In this document: in pieces, positions 26,460-37,060 of the stretch
How positions within the stretch are numbered: the first letter of the stretch is position 1
Layout: the number at the start of each line of letters is the position of its first letter
From: Ochrobactrum sp. CM-21-5
GTDB taxonomy: Bacteria; Pseudomonadota; Alphaproteobacteria; Rhizobiales; Rhizobiaceae
DNA length: 64,000 bases
Reading direction: 5' to 3'
Assembly (NCBI RefSeq): GCF_014253075.1
Contig: NZ_JACLZJ010000003.1
Coordinates: 1 to 64,000, forward strand
Made by a program: the position numbers and the translations under genes
The notes under the pieces: generated by a model
Told to the model about the DNA's origin: nothing
The model's database searches: none
Seen by the model: only the letters and a program-made list of their open reading frames with translations

Positions 26460-28091
26460 ATGATGCACTTTGGACGTTTTCGCATTCTCGCTGCTGGCGC
26501 AGCGCTTTCGGCGATCCTCGCCGCAAGCCCGGCCTGGACCGCGACGCCTGCAGACACGCTGGTTCAGGCCTGGGCCATCGATGACACGATCACCCTTGAT
26601 CCAGCCGAATCCTTTGAGTTCAGCCCGGCGGAATTCATCGGCAACACCTATGACATGCTGGTGCGCCTCGATATCAACGATACATCCAAGGTGGTGCCTG
26701 GCATTGCCGAAAGCTGGACCATCTCGGATGACGGCCTGACCTACACGTTCAAGCTGAAGAAAGGCATCAAGTTCGCCTCCGGAAACCCGATCACGGCAGC
26801 AGATGTTGCCTATTCCTTCGAGCGCGCCGTGCGCCTGGACAAAAGCCCGGCCTTCATCCTCACTCAATTCGGCCTGACCGGCGACAATGTCACCGAAATG
26901 GCCAAGGCCGTCGATGACGAGACGTTCGTTTTCACCACCGACAAGCTCTATGCGCCAAGTTTCGTGCTGAACTGCCTGTCCGCAACGGTTGGTGCGGTTG
27001 TCGATAAGAAGCTGATCCTGGAACACACCCAGAAAGTGACACCGGACGACAACTATAAATACGACAACGACTATGGCCTGGCCTGGATGAAAACCGGCTA
27101 TGCTGGCTCCGGCCCATTCAAGATTCGCGAATGGCGTGCCAACGAAGTTGTCGTTCTGGAACGCAACGACAATTATTATGGCGAAAAGGCCAAGCTCGCC
27201 CGCGTTTTCTATCGCCATGTCAAGGAAAGCGCGACGCAGCGTCTGATGCTCGAATCCGGCGACATCGACGTGGCGCGTAATCTGGAGCCGGGCGACTTCG
27301 AGGCGGTCCAGAAGAACGACAAGCTGACGACGACGAGCGCGCCGAAGGGCACGGTGATGTATATCAGCCTCAATCAGAAGAATCCGAACCTCGCCAAGCC
27401 GGAAGTCCGCGAGGCATTCAAATATTTGATCGACTACGATGCAATCGGCTCCACACTTATCAAAGGTATCGGTGAAATTCGCCAGACCTATCAGGCCAAG
27501 GGCGTTCTGGGCGCGCTGGACTCCAACCCATACAAACTCGATGTTGAGAAGGCCAAGGAACTGCTTGCCAAGGCCGGTCTGAAGGACGGTTTCTCCGTTA
27601 CCTTCGACGTGCGCAACAACCAGCCCTCGACTGGCATTGCCGAATCCTTCCAGCAGACAGCAGGGCAAGCCGGAATCAAGATCGAGATCATTCCAGGCGA
27701 CAACAAGCAGACGCTGACCAAGTACCGTGCGCGTAACCACGATATGTATATCGGCCAGTGGGGCATGGATTACTGGGATCCGAATTCCAATGCGGAAGCT
27801 TTCACATCCAATCCTGACAACAGCGACGATGCGTCGAACAAGACGCTGGCCTGGCGCAACGCCTGGGATATCCCGGAACTGACGAAGCAGACTCAAGCCG
27901 CGCTGCTGGAACGTGACAGCGAAAAGCGTGCGGAAATGTACAAGAAGCTCCAGCAGGAAGCGCTCGATAAAAGCCCGTTCGTGGTGCTCTTCCAGCAGAT
28001 CGAAACGGCAGGCGTCGCCGGCAATGTGAAGGGCTACAAGCTCGGTCCGACCTTCGATTCCAACCCTCTGGCATCCGCCAGCAAGGAATAA
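26460..28091 (+). CDS. ABC transporter solute-binding protein, family 5 (peptide)
   Basis: The 543-residue periplasmic protein has a signal peptide (1-27) and the SBP_bac_5 fold: ADTLVQAWAIDDTITLDPAE, VPGIAESWTISDDGLTYTFK and VREAFKYLIDYDAIG. Such proteins bind di- or oligopeptides or nickel. The N-terminal ATG follows GAAAGGGAAC. Only 38 bases separate it from the dipeptidase gene. Ligand is not predictable. Confidence 0.92.
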   Translation: MMHFGRFRILAAGAALSAILAASPAWTATPADTLVQAWAIDDTITLDPAESFEFSPAEFIGNTYDMLVRLDINDTSKVVPGIAESWTISDDGLTYTFKLKKGIKFASGNPITAADVAYSFERAVRLDKSPAFILTQFGLTGDNVTEMAKAVDDETFVFTTDKLYAPSFVLNCLSATVGAVVDKKLILEHTQKVTPDDNYKYDNDYGLAWMKTGYAGSGPFKIREWRANEVVVLERNDNYYGEKAKLARVFYRHVKESATQRLMLESGDIDVARNLEPGDFEAVQKNDKLTTTSAPKGTVMYISLNQKNPNLAKPEVREAFKYLIDYDAIGSTLIKGIGEIRQTYQAKGVLGALDSNPYKLDVEKAKELLAKAGLKDGFSVTFDVRNNQPSTGIAESFQQTAGQAGIKIEIIPGDNKQTLTKYRARNHDMYIGQWGMDYWDPNSNAEAFTSNPDNSDDASNKTLAWRNAWDIPELTKQTQAALLERDSEKRAEMYKKLQQEALDKSPFVVLFQQIETAGVAGNVKGYKLGPTFDSNPLASASKE

Positions 28092-28226
28092 GCAGCGAGT
28101 GCAGTTTCGGGCGAAGCTCTGAAAATTCGCCCGAAACTGTAATAAAACAGATAGATAGAGCGGTTATCAGATTCAAAAAATGAAAGCCGCTTTATATTCG
28201 CTACGTGTCGAAAGCGGTCAAAAACA

Positions 28227-29294
28227 TTGAGTACCACCGGAAATGCAACGAAGGAAAGGAGCGCCCGACGGCGATCCTCATCCGTCACCACAGCGATCGC
28301 CAGCTTTCTGGTCATCGTTGTGACCACCTATCTCGGCTTGCTGGCTGTGACGTTTTTCATCGGCCGCGTCGTTCCGATCGATCCTGTTTTAGCGATCGTC
28401 GGTGACAGAGCCCCTGCGCATGTGGTTGCCCGCGTGCGCGAGGAAATGGGTCTCAACCTACCGTACTACCAGCAATTCTTTCTTTACGTGAAAGGCGTTC
28501 TGCAAGGCGACTTCGGTACGTCCGTTCTGACCACCAATCCGGTGATGACCGATATCCGCCGCGTCTTCCCCGCCACGATGGAGCTTGCTACCGTGGGCAC
28601 CATCATCGGAGCGCTGTTCGGTATTCCGCTGGGCGTGCTCGCAGCCGTCAAACGCGGCAGCATCGTGGACCAGATCGTGCGCGTGATCGGCCTTGTCGGC
28701 TATTCCGTGCCGATCTTTTGGCTGGGCATGCTCGCGCTTCTCGTTTTCTATGCCCGCCTTGGCTGGACCTCTGGCCCCGGCCGCCTCGATATAACTTTCG
28801 AATACACGTTCACGCCGATCACCGGCTTCTTTCTCATTGATGCGATCATTCAGCGCGACTGGGAAGCGCTGCGCAATATCGTTTCCCACCTTGTCCTTCC
28901 CTCTGTCCTGCTCGGCTATTTCTCGCTGGCCTATATCAGCCGTATGACACGCTCTTTCATGCTGAACGAGCTTGAACAGGAGTATATCGTTGCAGCACGC
29001 GCGAAGGGAATTTCAGAAACCCGCATCATCTGGGGCCATGCGCTGCGTAATGCTGCCGTACCACTTGTAACCGTAATCGCACTCTCCTATGCGGGCCTGC
29101 TTGAAGGTTCGGTTCTGACCGAAACCATCTTCTCCTGGCCAGGTCTTGGCCTCTACATCACCAACTCCCTGCAAAATGCTGATATGAATGCCGTTCTCGG
29201 TGGCACAATCGTCATCGGATCGGTCTTTATCGCGCTCAACCTTGTGTCTGATCTCCTCTACAAGGTTCTCGACCCAAGGACGCGCGTACAATGA
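28227..29294 (+). CDS. Peptide-type ABC transporter permease (DppB-like)
   Basis: The 355-residue membrane protein has about six helices and the binding-protein-dependent transport motif in the last loop (EYIVAARAKGISETRIIWGHAL). A large periplasmic region lies after helix 1 as in DppB/OppB. I take the TTG at 28227 as the start; the first ATG options are too far inside. Its end overlaps the next gene by 4 bases (ATGA), so the two are translationally coupled. Confidence 0.9.
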   Translation: MSTTGNATKERSARRRSSSVTTAIASFLVIVVTTYLGLLAVTFFIGRVVPIDPVLAIVGDRAPAHVVARVREEMGLNLPYYQQFFLYVKGVLQGDFGTSVLTTNPVMTDIRRVFPATMELATVGTIIGALFGIPLGVLAAVKRGSIVDQIVRVIGLVGYSVPIFWLGMLALLVFYARLGWTSGPGRLDITFEYTFTPITGFFLIDAIIQRDWEALRNIVSHLVLPSVLLGYFSLAYISRMTRSFMLNELEQEYIVAARAKGISETRIIWGHALRNAAVPLVTVIALSYAGLLEGSVLTETIFSWPGLGLYITNSLQNADMNAVLGGTIVIGSVFIALNLVSDLLYKVLDPRTRVQ

Positions 29295-30223
29295 GCCAGA
29301 TGACAGATACTTCCAACCTTTCATGGCGCGAATGGCTGCTTACCGAACGCCCTCAGTCGCGCACGCAGGCCCGCCTCGGTCGCTCCTACATGATCTGGCA
29401 GCGCTTTACCGCCAACAAACTTGCGGTTCTCGGCTTGCTAATCATCGTGGCGCTGCTCGTCGTGGCTGCACTGGCTGACGTGCTTGCACCGCATTCACCT
29501 GTCGCCGGAGACCTTGCCAATGCGCGGCTCTTGCCGCCCGGAACGCCCGGCTATCTGCTAGGCACTGACGATCAGGGTCGCGATATTCTCTCGCGGCTGA
29601 TTTACGGTTCCCGTCTCACGCTCTATGTCGTGCTGCTGGTCGCCCTCATCGCAGCTCCCATCGGCCTTCTGGTCGGAACGGTTGCAGGCTATGCGGGCGG
29701 CTGGGTCGATGCGGTGCTGATGCGCATCACCGATATTTTCCTCGCCTTTCCAAAGCTGATCCTTGCACTTGCCTTCGTGGCGGCACTCGGACCCGGCATC
29801 GAAAACGCCATCATCGCCATCGCGATCACCTCCTGGCCGCCTTATGCGCGTATTGCGCGTGCGGAAACCCTGACCGTGCGTAATTCGGACTATATATCCG
29901 CCGTGCGCCTGATGGGTGCTTCGCCGTTCCGAATCGTGTTGCGCCACATCATGCCGCTTTGCACATCGTCGTTGATCGTCCGGGTGACGCTCGACATGGC
30001 GGGCATCATTCTGACCGCAGCGGGTCTCGGCTTCCTCGGTCTCGGCGCACAGCCACCACTCCCGGAATGGGGTGCCATGATTGCTTCCGGCCGCCGCTTC
30101 ATTCTCGACCAGTGGTGGGTTGCCGCCATGCCCGGCATCGCAATCCTCATCGTCAGTCTCGGCTTCAATCTTCTGGGCGACGGCCTGCGTGATGCACTTG
30201 ATCCGCGGGGTAGCAACCAATGA
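29291..30223 (+). CDS. Peptide-type ABC transporter permease (DppC-like)
   Basis: The 310-residue protein has a hydrophilic N-terminus and about six helices. The EAA-type loop is DYISAVRLMGASPFRIVLRH, and LGTDDQGRDILSRLIYGSR is a DppC-family signature. It forms the second half of the channel with the upstream gene. Overlaps of 4 bases occur at both ends. Confidence 0.92.
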   Translation: MSQMTDTSNLSWREWLLTERPQSRTQARLGRSYMIWQRFTANKLAVLGLLIIVALLVVAALADVLAPHSPVAGDLANARLLPPGTPGYLLGTDDQGRDILSRLIYGSRLTLYVVLLVALIAAPIGLLVGTVAGYAGGWVDAVLMRITDIFLAFPKLILALAFVAALGPGIENAIIAIAITSWPPYARIARAETLTVRNSDYISAVRLMGASPFRIVLRHIMPLCTSSLIVRVTLDMAGIILTAAGLGFLGLGAQPPLPEWGAMIASGRRFILDQWWVAAMPGIAILIVSLGFNLLGDGLRDALDPRGSNQ

Positions 30224-31049
30224 AGCCTCTCCTGACAGTTGAAGACCTGCGCGTCACTTTCCCCACCCGCACAGGTGCTATCGAGGCCGTGCGCGGCGTT
30301 AACTTCCAGCTTGGACGCGAGCGTTTGGGCATTGTGGGCGAGTCTGGCTCAGGCAAATCCCAGACCGGCCGCGCCATCATGGGGCTCACGCCGCCTCATG
30401 CGAAGATCACCGCCAGAACGCTCGAATTTGACGGTGTCGATCTTCTCAAAGCATCGGCGCGCGAACGCCGCGCGTTGCGTGGCGGGCGTATCGCCATGGT
30501 GTTGCAGGACCCGAAATATTCGCTCAATCCGGTCATGACCATCGGCAGGCAAATCGCCGAAACGCTTAAAGCCCACGGCAAATATAACGGCGAAGAAATT
30601 CGCACGCGTTCGATCGCCATGCTGGAAGCCGTGCAGATTCGCGATCCCGAACGCGTCATGGCGCTTTATCCACACGAAGTTTCGGGCGGCATGGGGCAAC
30701 GCGTGATGATTGCCATGATGCTGGTGGCCGAACCTGAAATGCTCATCGCCGACGAACCGACTTCGGCTCTTGACGTAACGGTCCAGCTCGAAGTTCTGGG
30801 TATTCTCGACAAGCTGGTTGCCGAGCGTGGCATGGGGCTGATCTTCATCAGCCACGACCTGCGCCTCGTTTCTTCCTTCTGCGACCGCGTCATCGTGATG
30901 TATGCCGGTCGCATAGTGGAGGAAATCGCTGCGAAGGATCTCGCTGAGGCGAAACACCCCTATACGCAAGGATTGCTGAACTGCATGCCGAAAATCGGAG
31001 CCGATCGCCATCCACTTCCCACCTTGCAGCGTGAGGAGGCGTGGAAATT

Positions 31050-31053
<4 letters not shown>
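30220..31053 (+). CDS. Peptide-type ABC transporter ATPase (DppD-like)
   Basis: The 277-residue ATPase has Walker A GESGSGKSQ, ABC signature VSGGMGQRV, Walker B MLIADEPTSALD and the switch His in FISHDLR. The C-terminal tail (HPYTQGLLNCMPKIG) matches the oligopeptide/dipeptide family. It ends overlapping the second ATPase gene, whose ATG lies within the last codons. Confidence 0.93.
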
Positions 31054-31814
<761 letters not shown>

Positions 31815-31815
31815 G

Positions 31816-31841
31816 AAAATGGGACCGAACGGTCCCATTTT
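31816..31841. terminator. Bidirectional rho-independent terminator
   Basis: Perfect AAAATGGGACC-GAAC-GGTCCCATTTT between the ABC operon and the convergent siderophore-interacting gene. Confidence 0.93.
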
Positions 31842-32950
31842 CATTCGTCGCTACTGCCGCGACGCGCATTGTCCCCATCCAGTCCTCGCCGCCAGTAGGC
31901 AACGATCAACTGACGGTCTTTTGGAATATTGCGCTCCTTGCGCATATAGTTGCGAATGGAGCGGAAGGCCGCAAATTCGCAGCCAGCCCAGATATAGATA
32001 TCTTCTACCGCTCCCGGTAGCGGAATCGCCCGAACCGCGTCCTGCAGAAGCGTCGTCGTGCCCGCATCAGAGCCATTGCGGTGCAGCCATTGCAGATCGA
32101 CATCGGCCTGCGACTTAAGTGTCTGCTCTTCCTTTGCATCAGAAATTTCCACGCGCACCACGGCTTTTACGCCCTCCGGCAGCCTGTCGAGAATGCGGCC
32201 GATAGCTGGAAGCGCGGTTTCATCACCTGCGAGCAGATACCATTTTGCGTTCCCCGCATCGCCGCCGCCCGGCCCGGTCATGCCGACGATATCGCCCGGT
32301 TGCGCACTGACGGCCCAGCTGGAGCCCGGCGCATCGCAATCGTCACCATGGACCACCATGTCGATGTCCACCCAGCCTGCTTCAACGTCAATGGCGCGAA
32401 TTGTATAGACACGCGCGGTCAGCTTTCCCTCACCATCCGGCCATACCGGGCGTCCATCCTCACCCGTCACCGGCCAGGCTGGCTTGATGATCCCTTTGGG
32501 GGGAAATAACAGGCGAATATGCAGGCCATGATGTGAAAAGCGCCCGATATCTTCACCCCTGAGACGGACACGGCGCATGTGTGGTGTCACATTTGAGACC
32601 GAAACCACCTGCATTTCCCGGAAGTAAGGCAGTGGGCCACCCACAACACCGTCGCCCTGCCAGACGATTTTTGGCTGCGCCTCATCCGCGTCCAGGAACT
32701 CCAGAACGTGCTCGGCGATGGAAAGCTTCATGTAAGCGAGGCCCGTATCGTCACCGCTTCGCACATCGAAACTGACTGTCTCGTTATCCCAACGCATATC
32801 CGCGTTGCCAAATGGCGAATTCAGCTTTGCTGCGGTTTCCTCGCGCTCCACTTCGGCATGTTCGACAAAATGATCAAGCAGCTTGTTCATGATGCGGCCC
32901 GGATCGGACAATGCAAAACGTGTGCGGGCGTTCAAATTGAGTTCGGACAT
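31841..32950 (-). CDS. Siderophore-interacting protein with N-terminal DUF2218 domain
   Basis: The 369-residue protein is a fusion. Residues 1-95 form a DUF2218 domain (RTRFALSDPGRIMNKLLDHF, ending AEHVLEFLD). Residues about 110-240 are the FAD-binding part of the ViuB/SIP family (RVYTIRAID motif), and 250-369 the C-terminal SIP domain (WAGCEFAAFRSIRNYMRKER). SIP proteins reduce ferric siderophores with NAD(P)H to free iron in the cytoplasm. No siderophore transporter is next to it. Iron control is likely but no clear RirA or Irr box is seen; an inverted repeat lies upstream at 32991-33017. Confidence 0.9.
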   Translation of the reverse strand: MSELNLNARTRFALSDPGRIMNKLLDHFVEHAEVEREETAAKLNSPFGNADMRWDNETVSFDVRSGDDTGLAYMKLSIAEHVLEFLDADEAQPKIVWQGDGVVGGPLPYFREMQVVSVSNVTPHMRRVRLRGEDIGRFSHHGLHIRLLFPPKGIIKPAWPVTGEDGRPVWPDGEGKLTARVYTIRAIDVEAGWVDIDMVVHGDDCDAPGSSWAVSAQPGDIVGMTGPGGGDAGNAKWYLLAGDETALPAIGRILDRLPEGVKAVVRVEISDAKEEQTLKSQADVDLQWLHRNGSDAGTTTLLQDAVRAIPLPGAVEDIYIWAGCEFAAFRSIRNYMRKERNIPKDRQLIVAYWRRGLDGDNARRGSSDE

Positions 32951-32990
32951 GCCCTGCCCTCCATCTGGAACAAAATTGTGGGCTTGTCTT

Positions 32991-33017
32991 ACTTGACTAT
33001 AAGGTGACTATTCAAGT
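32991..33017 (-). promoter_or_regulatory. Candidate operator: inverted repeat ACTTGA-N15-TCAAGT
   Basis: The symmetrical hexamers lie 40 bases upstream of the siderophore-interacting gene, where a repressor could act. It does not match the iron-box consensus I know. Confidence 0.3.
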
Positions 33018-33027
33018 CATCTTTTAG

Positions 33028-33090
33028 GGGTGTATCCCGCAAAGTGTGAAACGGTGTTCGGATGAGATGCGCGTCAAAACAATTTAGAGC
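33028..33090 (+). repeat. Diverged copy of dispersed palindromic repeat
   Basis: TATCCCGCAAAGTGTGAAAC and the later part GCGCGTCAAAACAATTTAGAGCG follow the same order as the fuller copy at 51947-52050. The repeat runs into the cobL stop codon. Confidence 0.6.
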
Positions 33091-34298
33091 GTCGGCTTGA
33101 TCCCGCAATAAACTGTCACAGGCAATGCCTGTCGCCACACATCGAATGAACCGAGCACTCCGGCTTGCGCCACGCCAAGCCGGAGCAATTCCCCGCCAAA
33201 CCGCTGCCGCCATTCAAACAGGCGCATTTCGGTTTGCAGCGTCACGGCATTGGCGACAAGCCGCCCGCCCGGTTTCAAGATTTCCCAGCACGCTTCGAGC
33301 ACGCCTGTTTCTGTCGCCCCACCGCCGACGAAGACAGCATCCGGCGCTTCCAGCCCGTCTAGTGCCAGTGGTGCTTTACCTTTCACGAGCTGTAAACCCG
33401 GCACGCCAAGCGCGGCACGGTTCCGTTCAATCATGCTCTGACGGTCTTTGTGCGCTTCAATGGCTATCGCCCGGCATGAGGGATGAACACGCATCCATTC
33501 GATGCCGATAGACCCGCACCCTGCGCCCACATCCCATAGAAGCTGTCGCGGAAGCGGCGCCAGCCGCGACAGCGTGACAGCGCGCGCATCGCGCTTGGTC
33601 AATTGCCCGTCATTCTCAAACGCCTCATCCGGCAAGCCTGCAACGGATGAAAAAGCGACTACCTCCGGCGAGGCCACGCATTCAACTGCGATGATATTGA
33701 GATTTGCGCATGAATGATACGGCCAGTCACCTGCAAGACCGTGGACAAAGTTCTCCTTGGGACCGCCCAGATGTTCCAGCACGCATAAGCGGCTCTGCCC
33801 GAAGCCCTTCGCGGCAAGCATCTGCGCTACCTTCTCCGGCGTCGAACCGTCATTGCTGAGAATCAGCAGGCGTTCGCCGGGCAGAATATGCAGCGCCAGC
33901 AGTTCCAGCGGCCGCCCGTGCACACTCACGCAGCATGTGTCCTGCAGTGACCACCCCATCCGCGCGGCTGCAAGCGAGAAAGAAGATGGATGCGGCAAAA
34001 TCCGCATCTCTTGCGATGCGAAGTAACGCGTCAACGAAGCGCCTATGCCGTAAAACATCGGATCTCCGCTTGCCAGTACGACGACACGCTTGCCGCGTTC
34101 GGCAGCCACCATCCCGAATGCTTCATCGAAAGGCGAAGGCCACGAAATGCGTTTTGCCTTCGCTTCAGTACCGACGAGTTCAAGATGCCGCTTGCCGCCA
34201 AAGATGACCTGCGCATCCGCAATGGCGTTGCGCGCATCGATGCCAAGTCCGTCAAGTCCATCTTCCCCGATGCCGATCACCACAAGCCAGCGCGTCAT
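33084..34298 (-). CDS. cobL: Precorrin-6Y C5,15-methyltransferase (decarboxylating)
   Basis: CobL methylates C-5 and C-15 of precorrin-6B (dihydro-precorrin-6) and removes the C-12 acetate carboxyl, giving precorrin-8. The 404-residue protein is the fused form: a CbiE-like tetrapyrrole methylase (1-~205, VVIGIGEDGLDGL, VVLASGDPMFYGIG) and a CbiT-like Rossmann methyltransferase (~215-404, LLWDVGAGCGSIGIEW, AVFVGGG). It is transcribed divergently from cobG, with only 73 bases between the start codons for both promoters. Confidence 0.96.
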   Translation of the reverse strand: MTRWLVVIGIGEDGLDGLGIDARNAIADAQVIFGGKRHLELVGTEAKAKRISWPSPFDEAFGMVAAERGKRVVVLASGDPMFYGIGASLTRYFASQEMRILPHPSSFSLAAARMGWSLQDTCCVSVHGRPLELLALHILPGERLLILSNDGSTPEKVAQMLAAKGFGQSRLCVLEHLGGPKENFVHGLAGDWPYHSCANLNIIAVECVASPEVVAFSSVAGLPDEAFENDGQLTKRDARAVTLSRLAPLPRQLLWDVGAGCGSIGIEWMRVHPSCRAIAIEAHKDRQSMIERNRAALGVPGLQLVKGKAPLALDGLEAPDAVFVGGGATETGVLEACWEILKPGGRLVANAVTLQTEMRLFEWRQRFGGELLRLGVAQAGVLGSFDVWRQALPVTVYCGIKPTL

Positions 34299-34371
34299 GC
34301 CATATGCTCCTTTCCTCTGTTCGTAGGGTGGAGCAGTGGCAAGCGCAAGCGCGAAGGCGTATAAGGCAAGT

Positions 34372-35688
34372 ATGTCGACCCAACCAAGCGCAGCCGAAAG
34401 ATTATCCCACCGTCAGGACAGGCGTCATGCATGCCCCGGTCTGTCGCGCATGGTGATGGCTAAAGATGGCGCGATCGCCCGCATAAGACTGCCTCTGGGA
34501 CGTCTTTCTGCTGATAAGGCACTGGCGCTTGCGAACATCGCCAGCGAGTTCGGGAACGGTGTATGCGAGCTGTCGATTCGCTCTAATCTGCAATTGCGTG
34601 GTATCGCTCCGCAGCATTGGGACAAGGCGGTTGCGGCACTTTATGAAGCGGGGCTTGGCGCAGATAATCCTGCCGCTGAAGATATTCGCAACGTGATGAC
34701 AAGCCCAACAGCTGGTATCGATCATGGTCAATTATGCGACATCACTCCGCTGGCGCGAAAGCTGCTTTCGACATTGGAGCAAACCGCAGCCTATCACGCG
34801 CTTTCGCCAAAGTTTTCGTTTCAGATCGACGGCGGCGAAGACTGCGCCATGATTTCACATCCCGGCGACATCTGGTTTTCAGCCGCTGGAGACGCTGCGC
34901 ATTATGGTTTCGGGCTGGCTTCCTCTCCCGACAAGCCAGCGCTCGGAATGGTCGAAGCGGCAAACGTCCTGCCCTTCATAGAGGCCGCTTTGCACCTCTT
35001 CCTCGCTCATGCGCAAAATGGCGTAGCGCGGATGAAACAACTGTTCGAAATTTTCCCCCCCGATCTCTTTCTGCGTCATCTGGCTGCAGTGGTATCCTTC
35101 CCGATCAAACCCGCTAAAGACTGGCATCGAAAACAGCCTGCGCCCTTCGCCCATCTCGGCCGGCATGAGCAAGCTGACGGACGCTTTTATATCGGTGCCC
35201 AGCCACTTATGGGGCGGCTCTATTCCTCGCAATTGAAAGCACTCGCGGCATTCGCCGAAGGCCACGGCGACCATGAAATTCGTCTGACGCCCTGGCAAGG
35301 CGTTCTGTTACCCAATCTCGATGCATCGCAATGCACAAGCGTGATCCGGTGTTTGCAAGCACATGACCTTGCCATTGAACCCCGCGCACCACAGGCTCGG
35401 CTTCGCGCCTGTTCCGGCATGACAGGCTGCGCCTCGGCGCTCACCGACACACAAGCTGACGGCAGAGAACTTGCCTCAAAAATCGGGAAAACCGTTACTG
35501 GAGTAGTTCACCTGACCGGCTGCACCAAGTCCTGCGCGGCACTTGCGCCTCTACCGCATACGCTTCTCGCCCGCTCCGTTGGTCGGTACGACCTGTTTGC
35601 GCAAGACAAAGCTGGACCATCCCGTTTCGGGCGGCTATTGGCGACTGACATCACTATCGACGAAGCCGCACGCCTTCTCAATTCATAA
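34372..35688 (+). CDS. cobG: Precorrin-3B synthase (monooxygenase)
   Basis: CobG hydroxylates precorrin-3A and forms a lactone with O2, which prepares ring contraction; it marks the oxygen-dependent pathway. The 438-residue protein resembles nitrite/sulfite reductases. Two half-domains are visible (LSIRSNLQLRGI and IRLTPWQGVLLPNL), and the C-terminal cluster ligands are C-X5-C in RACSGMTGCA and C-X3-C in TGCTKSCA. The Brucella melitensis enzyme is known to hold an Fe-S centre and a mononuclear iron. The ATG at 34372 has AAGG upstream. It starts cobGHIJ. Confidence 0.95.
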   Translation: MSTQPSAAERLSHRQDRRHACPGLSRMVMAKDGAIARIRLPLGRLSADKALALANIASEFGNGVCELSIRSNLQLRGIAPQHWDKAVAALYEAGLGADNPAAEDIRNVMTSPTAGIDHGQLCDITPLARKLLSTLEQTAAYHALSPKFSFQIDGGEDCAMISHPGDIWFSAAGDAAHYGFGLASSPDKPALGMVEAANVLPFIEAALHLFLAHAQNGVARMKQLFEIFPPDLFLRHLAAVVSFPIKPAKDWHRKQPAPFAHLGRHEQADGRFYIGAQPLMGRLYSSQLKALAAFAEGHGDHEIRLTPWQGVLLPNLDASQCTSVIRCLQAHDLAIEPRAPQARLRACSGMTGCASALTDTQADGRELASKIGKTVTGVVHLTGCTKSCAALAPLPHTLLARSVGRYDLFAQDKAGPSRFGRLLATDITIDEAARLLNS

Positions 35689-35699
35689 GAGCGGAAATC

Positions 35700-36326
35700 A
35701 TGACAGACTATATCCGCGACGGACAGGCCATTTATGACCGCTCCTTCGCCATCATTCGTGCCGAAGCAAACCTGAGCCGCATTCCCGCCGATCTCGAAAA
35801 GCTGGCCGTACGGGTTATCCATGCGTCCGGAATGGTCGATGTGGTGGACGATCTTGCTTTTTCCGCAGGTGCCGGACAAGCCGGTATACAGGCCCTGGCA
35901 AACGGCGCACCCATTCTCTGCGATGTGCGGATGGTTGCAGAAGGTGTCACCCGTTCGCGCTTGCCCGCAAACAATGAAGTCATCTGCACACTGAACGACC
36001 CATCCGTGCCGGAACTGGCCAAACGGATCAGCAATACGCGTTCGGCAGCCGCACTTGAACTCTGGCGACCACATCTTGAAGGCAGTGTCGTTGCCATCGG
36101 CAATGCGCCCACCGCCCTTTTCAGACTTTTCGAGATGCTTGATGAAGGCGCACCGAAGCCCGCTCTCATCATCGGCATGCCCGTCGGTTTTGTCGGCGCG
36201 GCGGAATCAAAGGACGAACTTGCCGCCAACAGCCGGGGTATTCCATATGTCATCGTACGCGGGCGGCGCGGCGGAAGCGCCATGACCGCCGCCGCGGTCA
36301 ACGCCCTTGCTTCGGAGCGCGAATAA
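35700..36326 (+). CDS. cobH: Precorrin-8X methylmutase
   Basis: CobH moves the methyl group from C-11 to C-12 to make hydrogenobyrinic acid. The 208-residue protein has the catalytic His in VRVIHASGM, then [14 protein letters not shown] and the terminal [12 protein letters not shown] and RGRRGGS motifs. Its stop overlaps the cobI start (TAATG), so translation is coupled. Confidence 0.96.
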   Translation: MTDYIRDGQAIYDRSFAIIRAEANLSRIPADLEKLAVRVIHASGMVDVVDDLAFSAGAGQAGIQALANGAPILCDVRMVAEGVTRSRLPANNEVICTLNDPSVPELAKRISNTRSAAALELWRPHLEGSVVAIGNAPTALFRLFEMLDEGAPKPALIIGMPVGFVGAAESKDELAANSRGIPYVIVRGRRGGSAMTAAAVNALASERE

Positions 36327-37060
36327 TGACCGTGAAAGGAAAGCTGTTCGGTCTGGGCGTAGGCCCCGGCGATCCGGAGCTCATCACGCTGAAAGCGTTG
36401 CGGCTGCTCAAATCTGCGCCGGTCGTCGCTTATCATGCGGCCAAAGGAAAAAAAGGTAACGCGCTTACCATCGTGGAGGAATATCTTTCTCCACAGCAGG
36501 TGCTCGTGCCGCTCATCTATCCCGTGACAACTGAGAAGCTGCCCGCTCATATGGATTACGAGCAGATTGTCGGTGATTTTTACAGCGAAATCACCACGAC
36601 CATCGCCGGTCATCTTGATCGGGGGCAGGATGTGGCGGTGATTGCCGAAGGCGATCCGTTCTTCTACGGCTCGTTCATGTATATCCATGATCGACTGTCT
36701 GAGGCTTACGAAACGACAGTTGTGCCCGGCGTTTGTTCGGTTCTCGGCGCTGCCGCCGTCCTCGGCGCGCCGCTTGTATACCGCAACCAGACTCTATCTG
36801 TCCTTTCCGGTGTGATGAGTTCGGACGAGTTAAAACGCAGGCTGGCCGACACACAGGCGGCAGCAATCATGAAACTCGGCAAGAACCTGGACAAGGTTCG
36901 CGCGACGCTGACCGAACTTGGATTGATGGACCGGGCGCTTTACGTCGAGCGCGCAACCATGGCAAACCAGCGCATTATGCCCTTGACGGAAGTCAGCGGT
37001 GACGATTGTCCCTATTTCTCGATCATTCTGGTTCCCGGACAGAAATGGAACGGCGCATGA
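36326..37060 (+). CDS. cobI: Precorrin-2 C20-methyltransferase
   Basis: CobI methylates C-20 of precorrin-2 with S-adenosylmethionine to give precorrin-3A. The 244-residue tetrapyrrole methylase has [20 protein letters not shown] at the start, [14 protein letters not shown] and [13 protein letters not shown]. It overlaps cobH by one base and cobJ by four (ATGA). Confidence 0.96.
   Translation: MTVKGKLFGLGVGPGDPELITLKALRLLKSAPVVAYHAAKGKKGNALTIVEEYLSPQQVLVPLIYPVTTEKLPAHMDYEQIVGDFYSEITTTIAGHLDRGQDVAVIAEGDPFFYGSFMYIHDRLSEAYETTVVPGVCSVLGAAAVLGAPLVYRNQTLSVLSGVMSSDELKRRLADTQAAAIMKLGKNLDKVRATLTELGLMDRALYVERATMANQRIMPLTEVSGDDCPYFSIILVPGQKWNGA

Noticed and set aside
26259-27896. Long reverse-strand open frame of 545 codons
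   Set aside because: It is opposite the dipeptidase and the family 5 binding protein, both of which have clear family motifs; it is a shadow frame caused by high GC codon use.
34299-34371. Second cobalamin riboswitch between cobL and cobG
   Set aside because: The 73-base gap is too short for the aptamer and lacks the B12 box.
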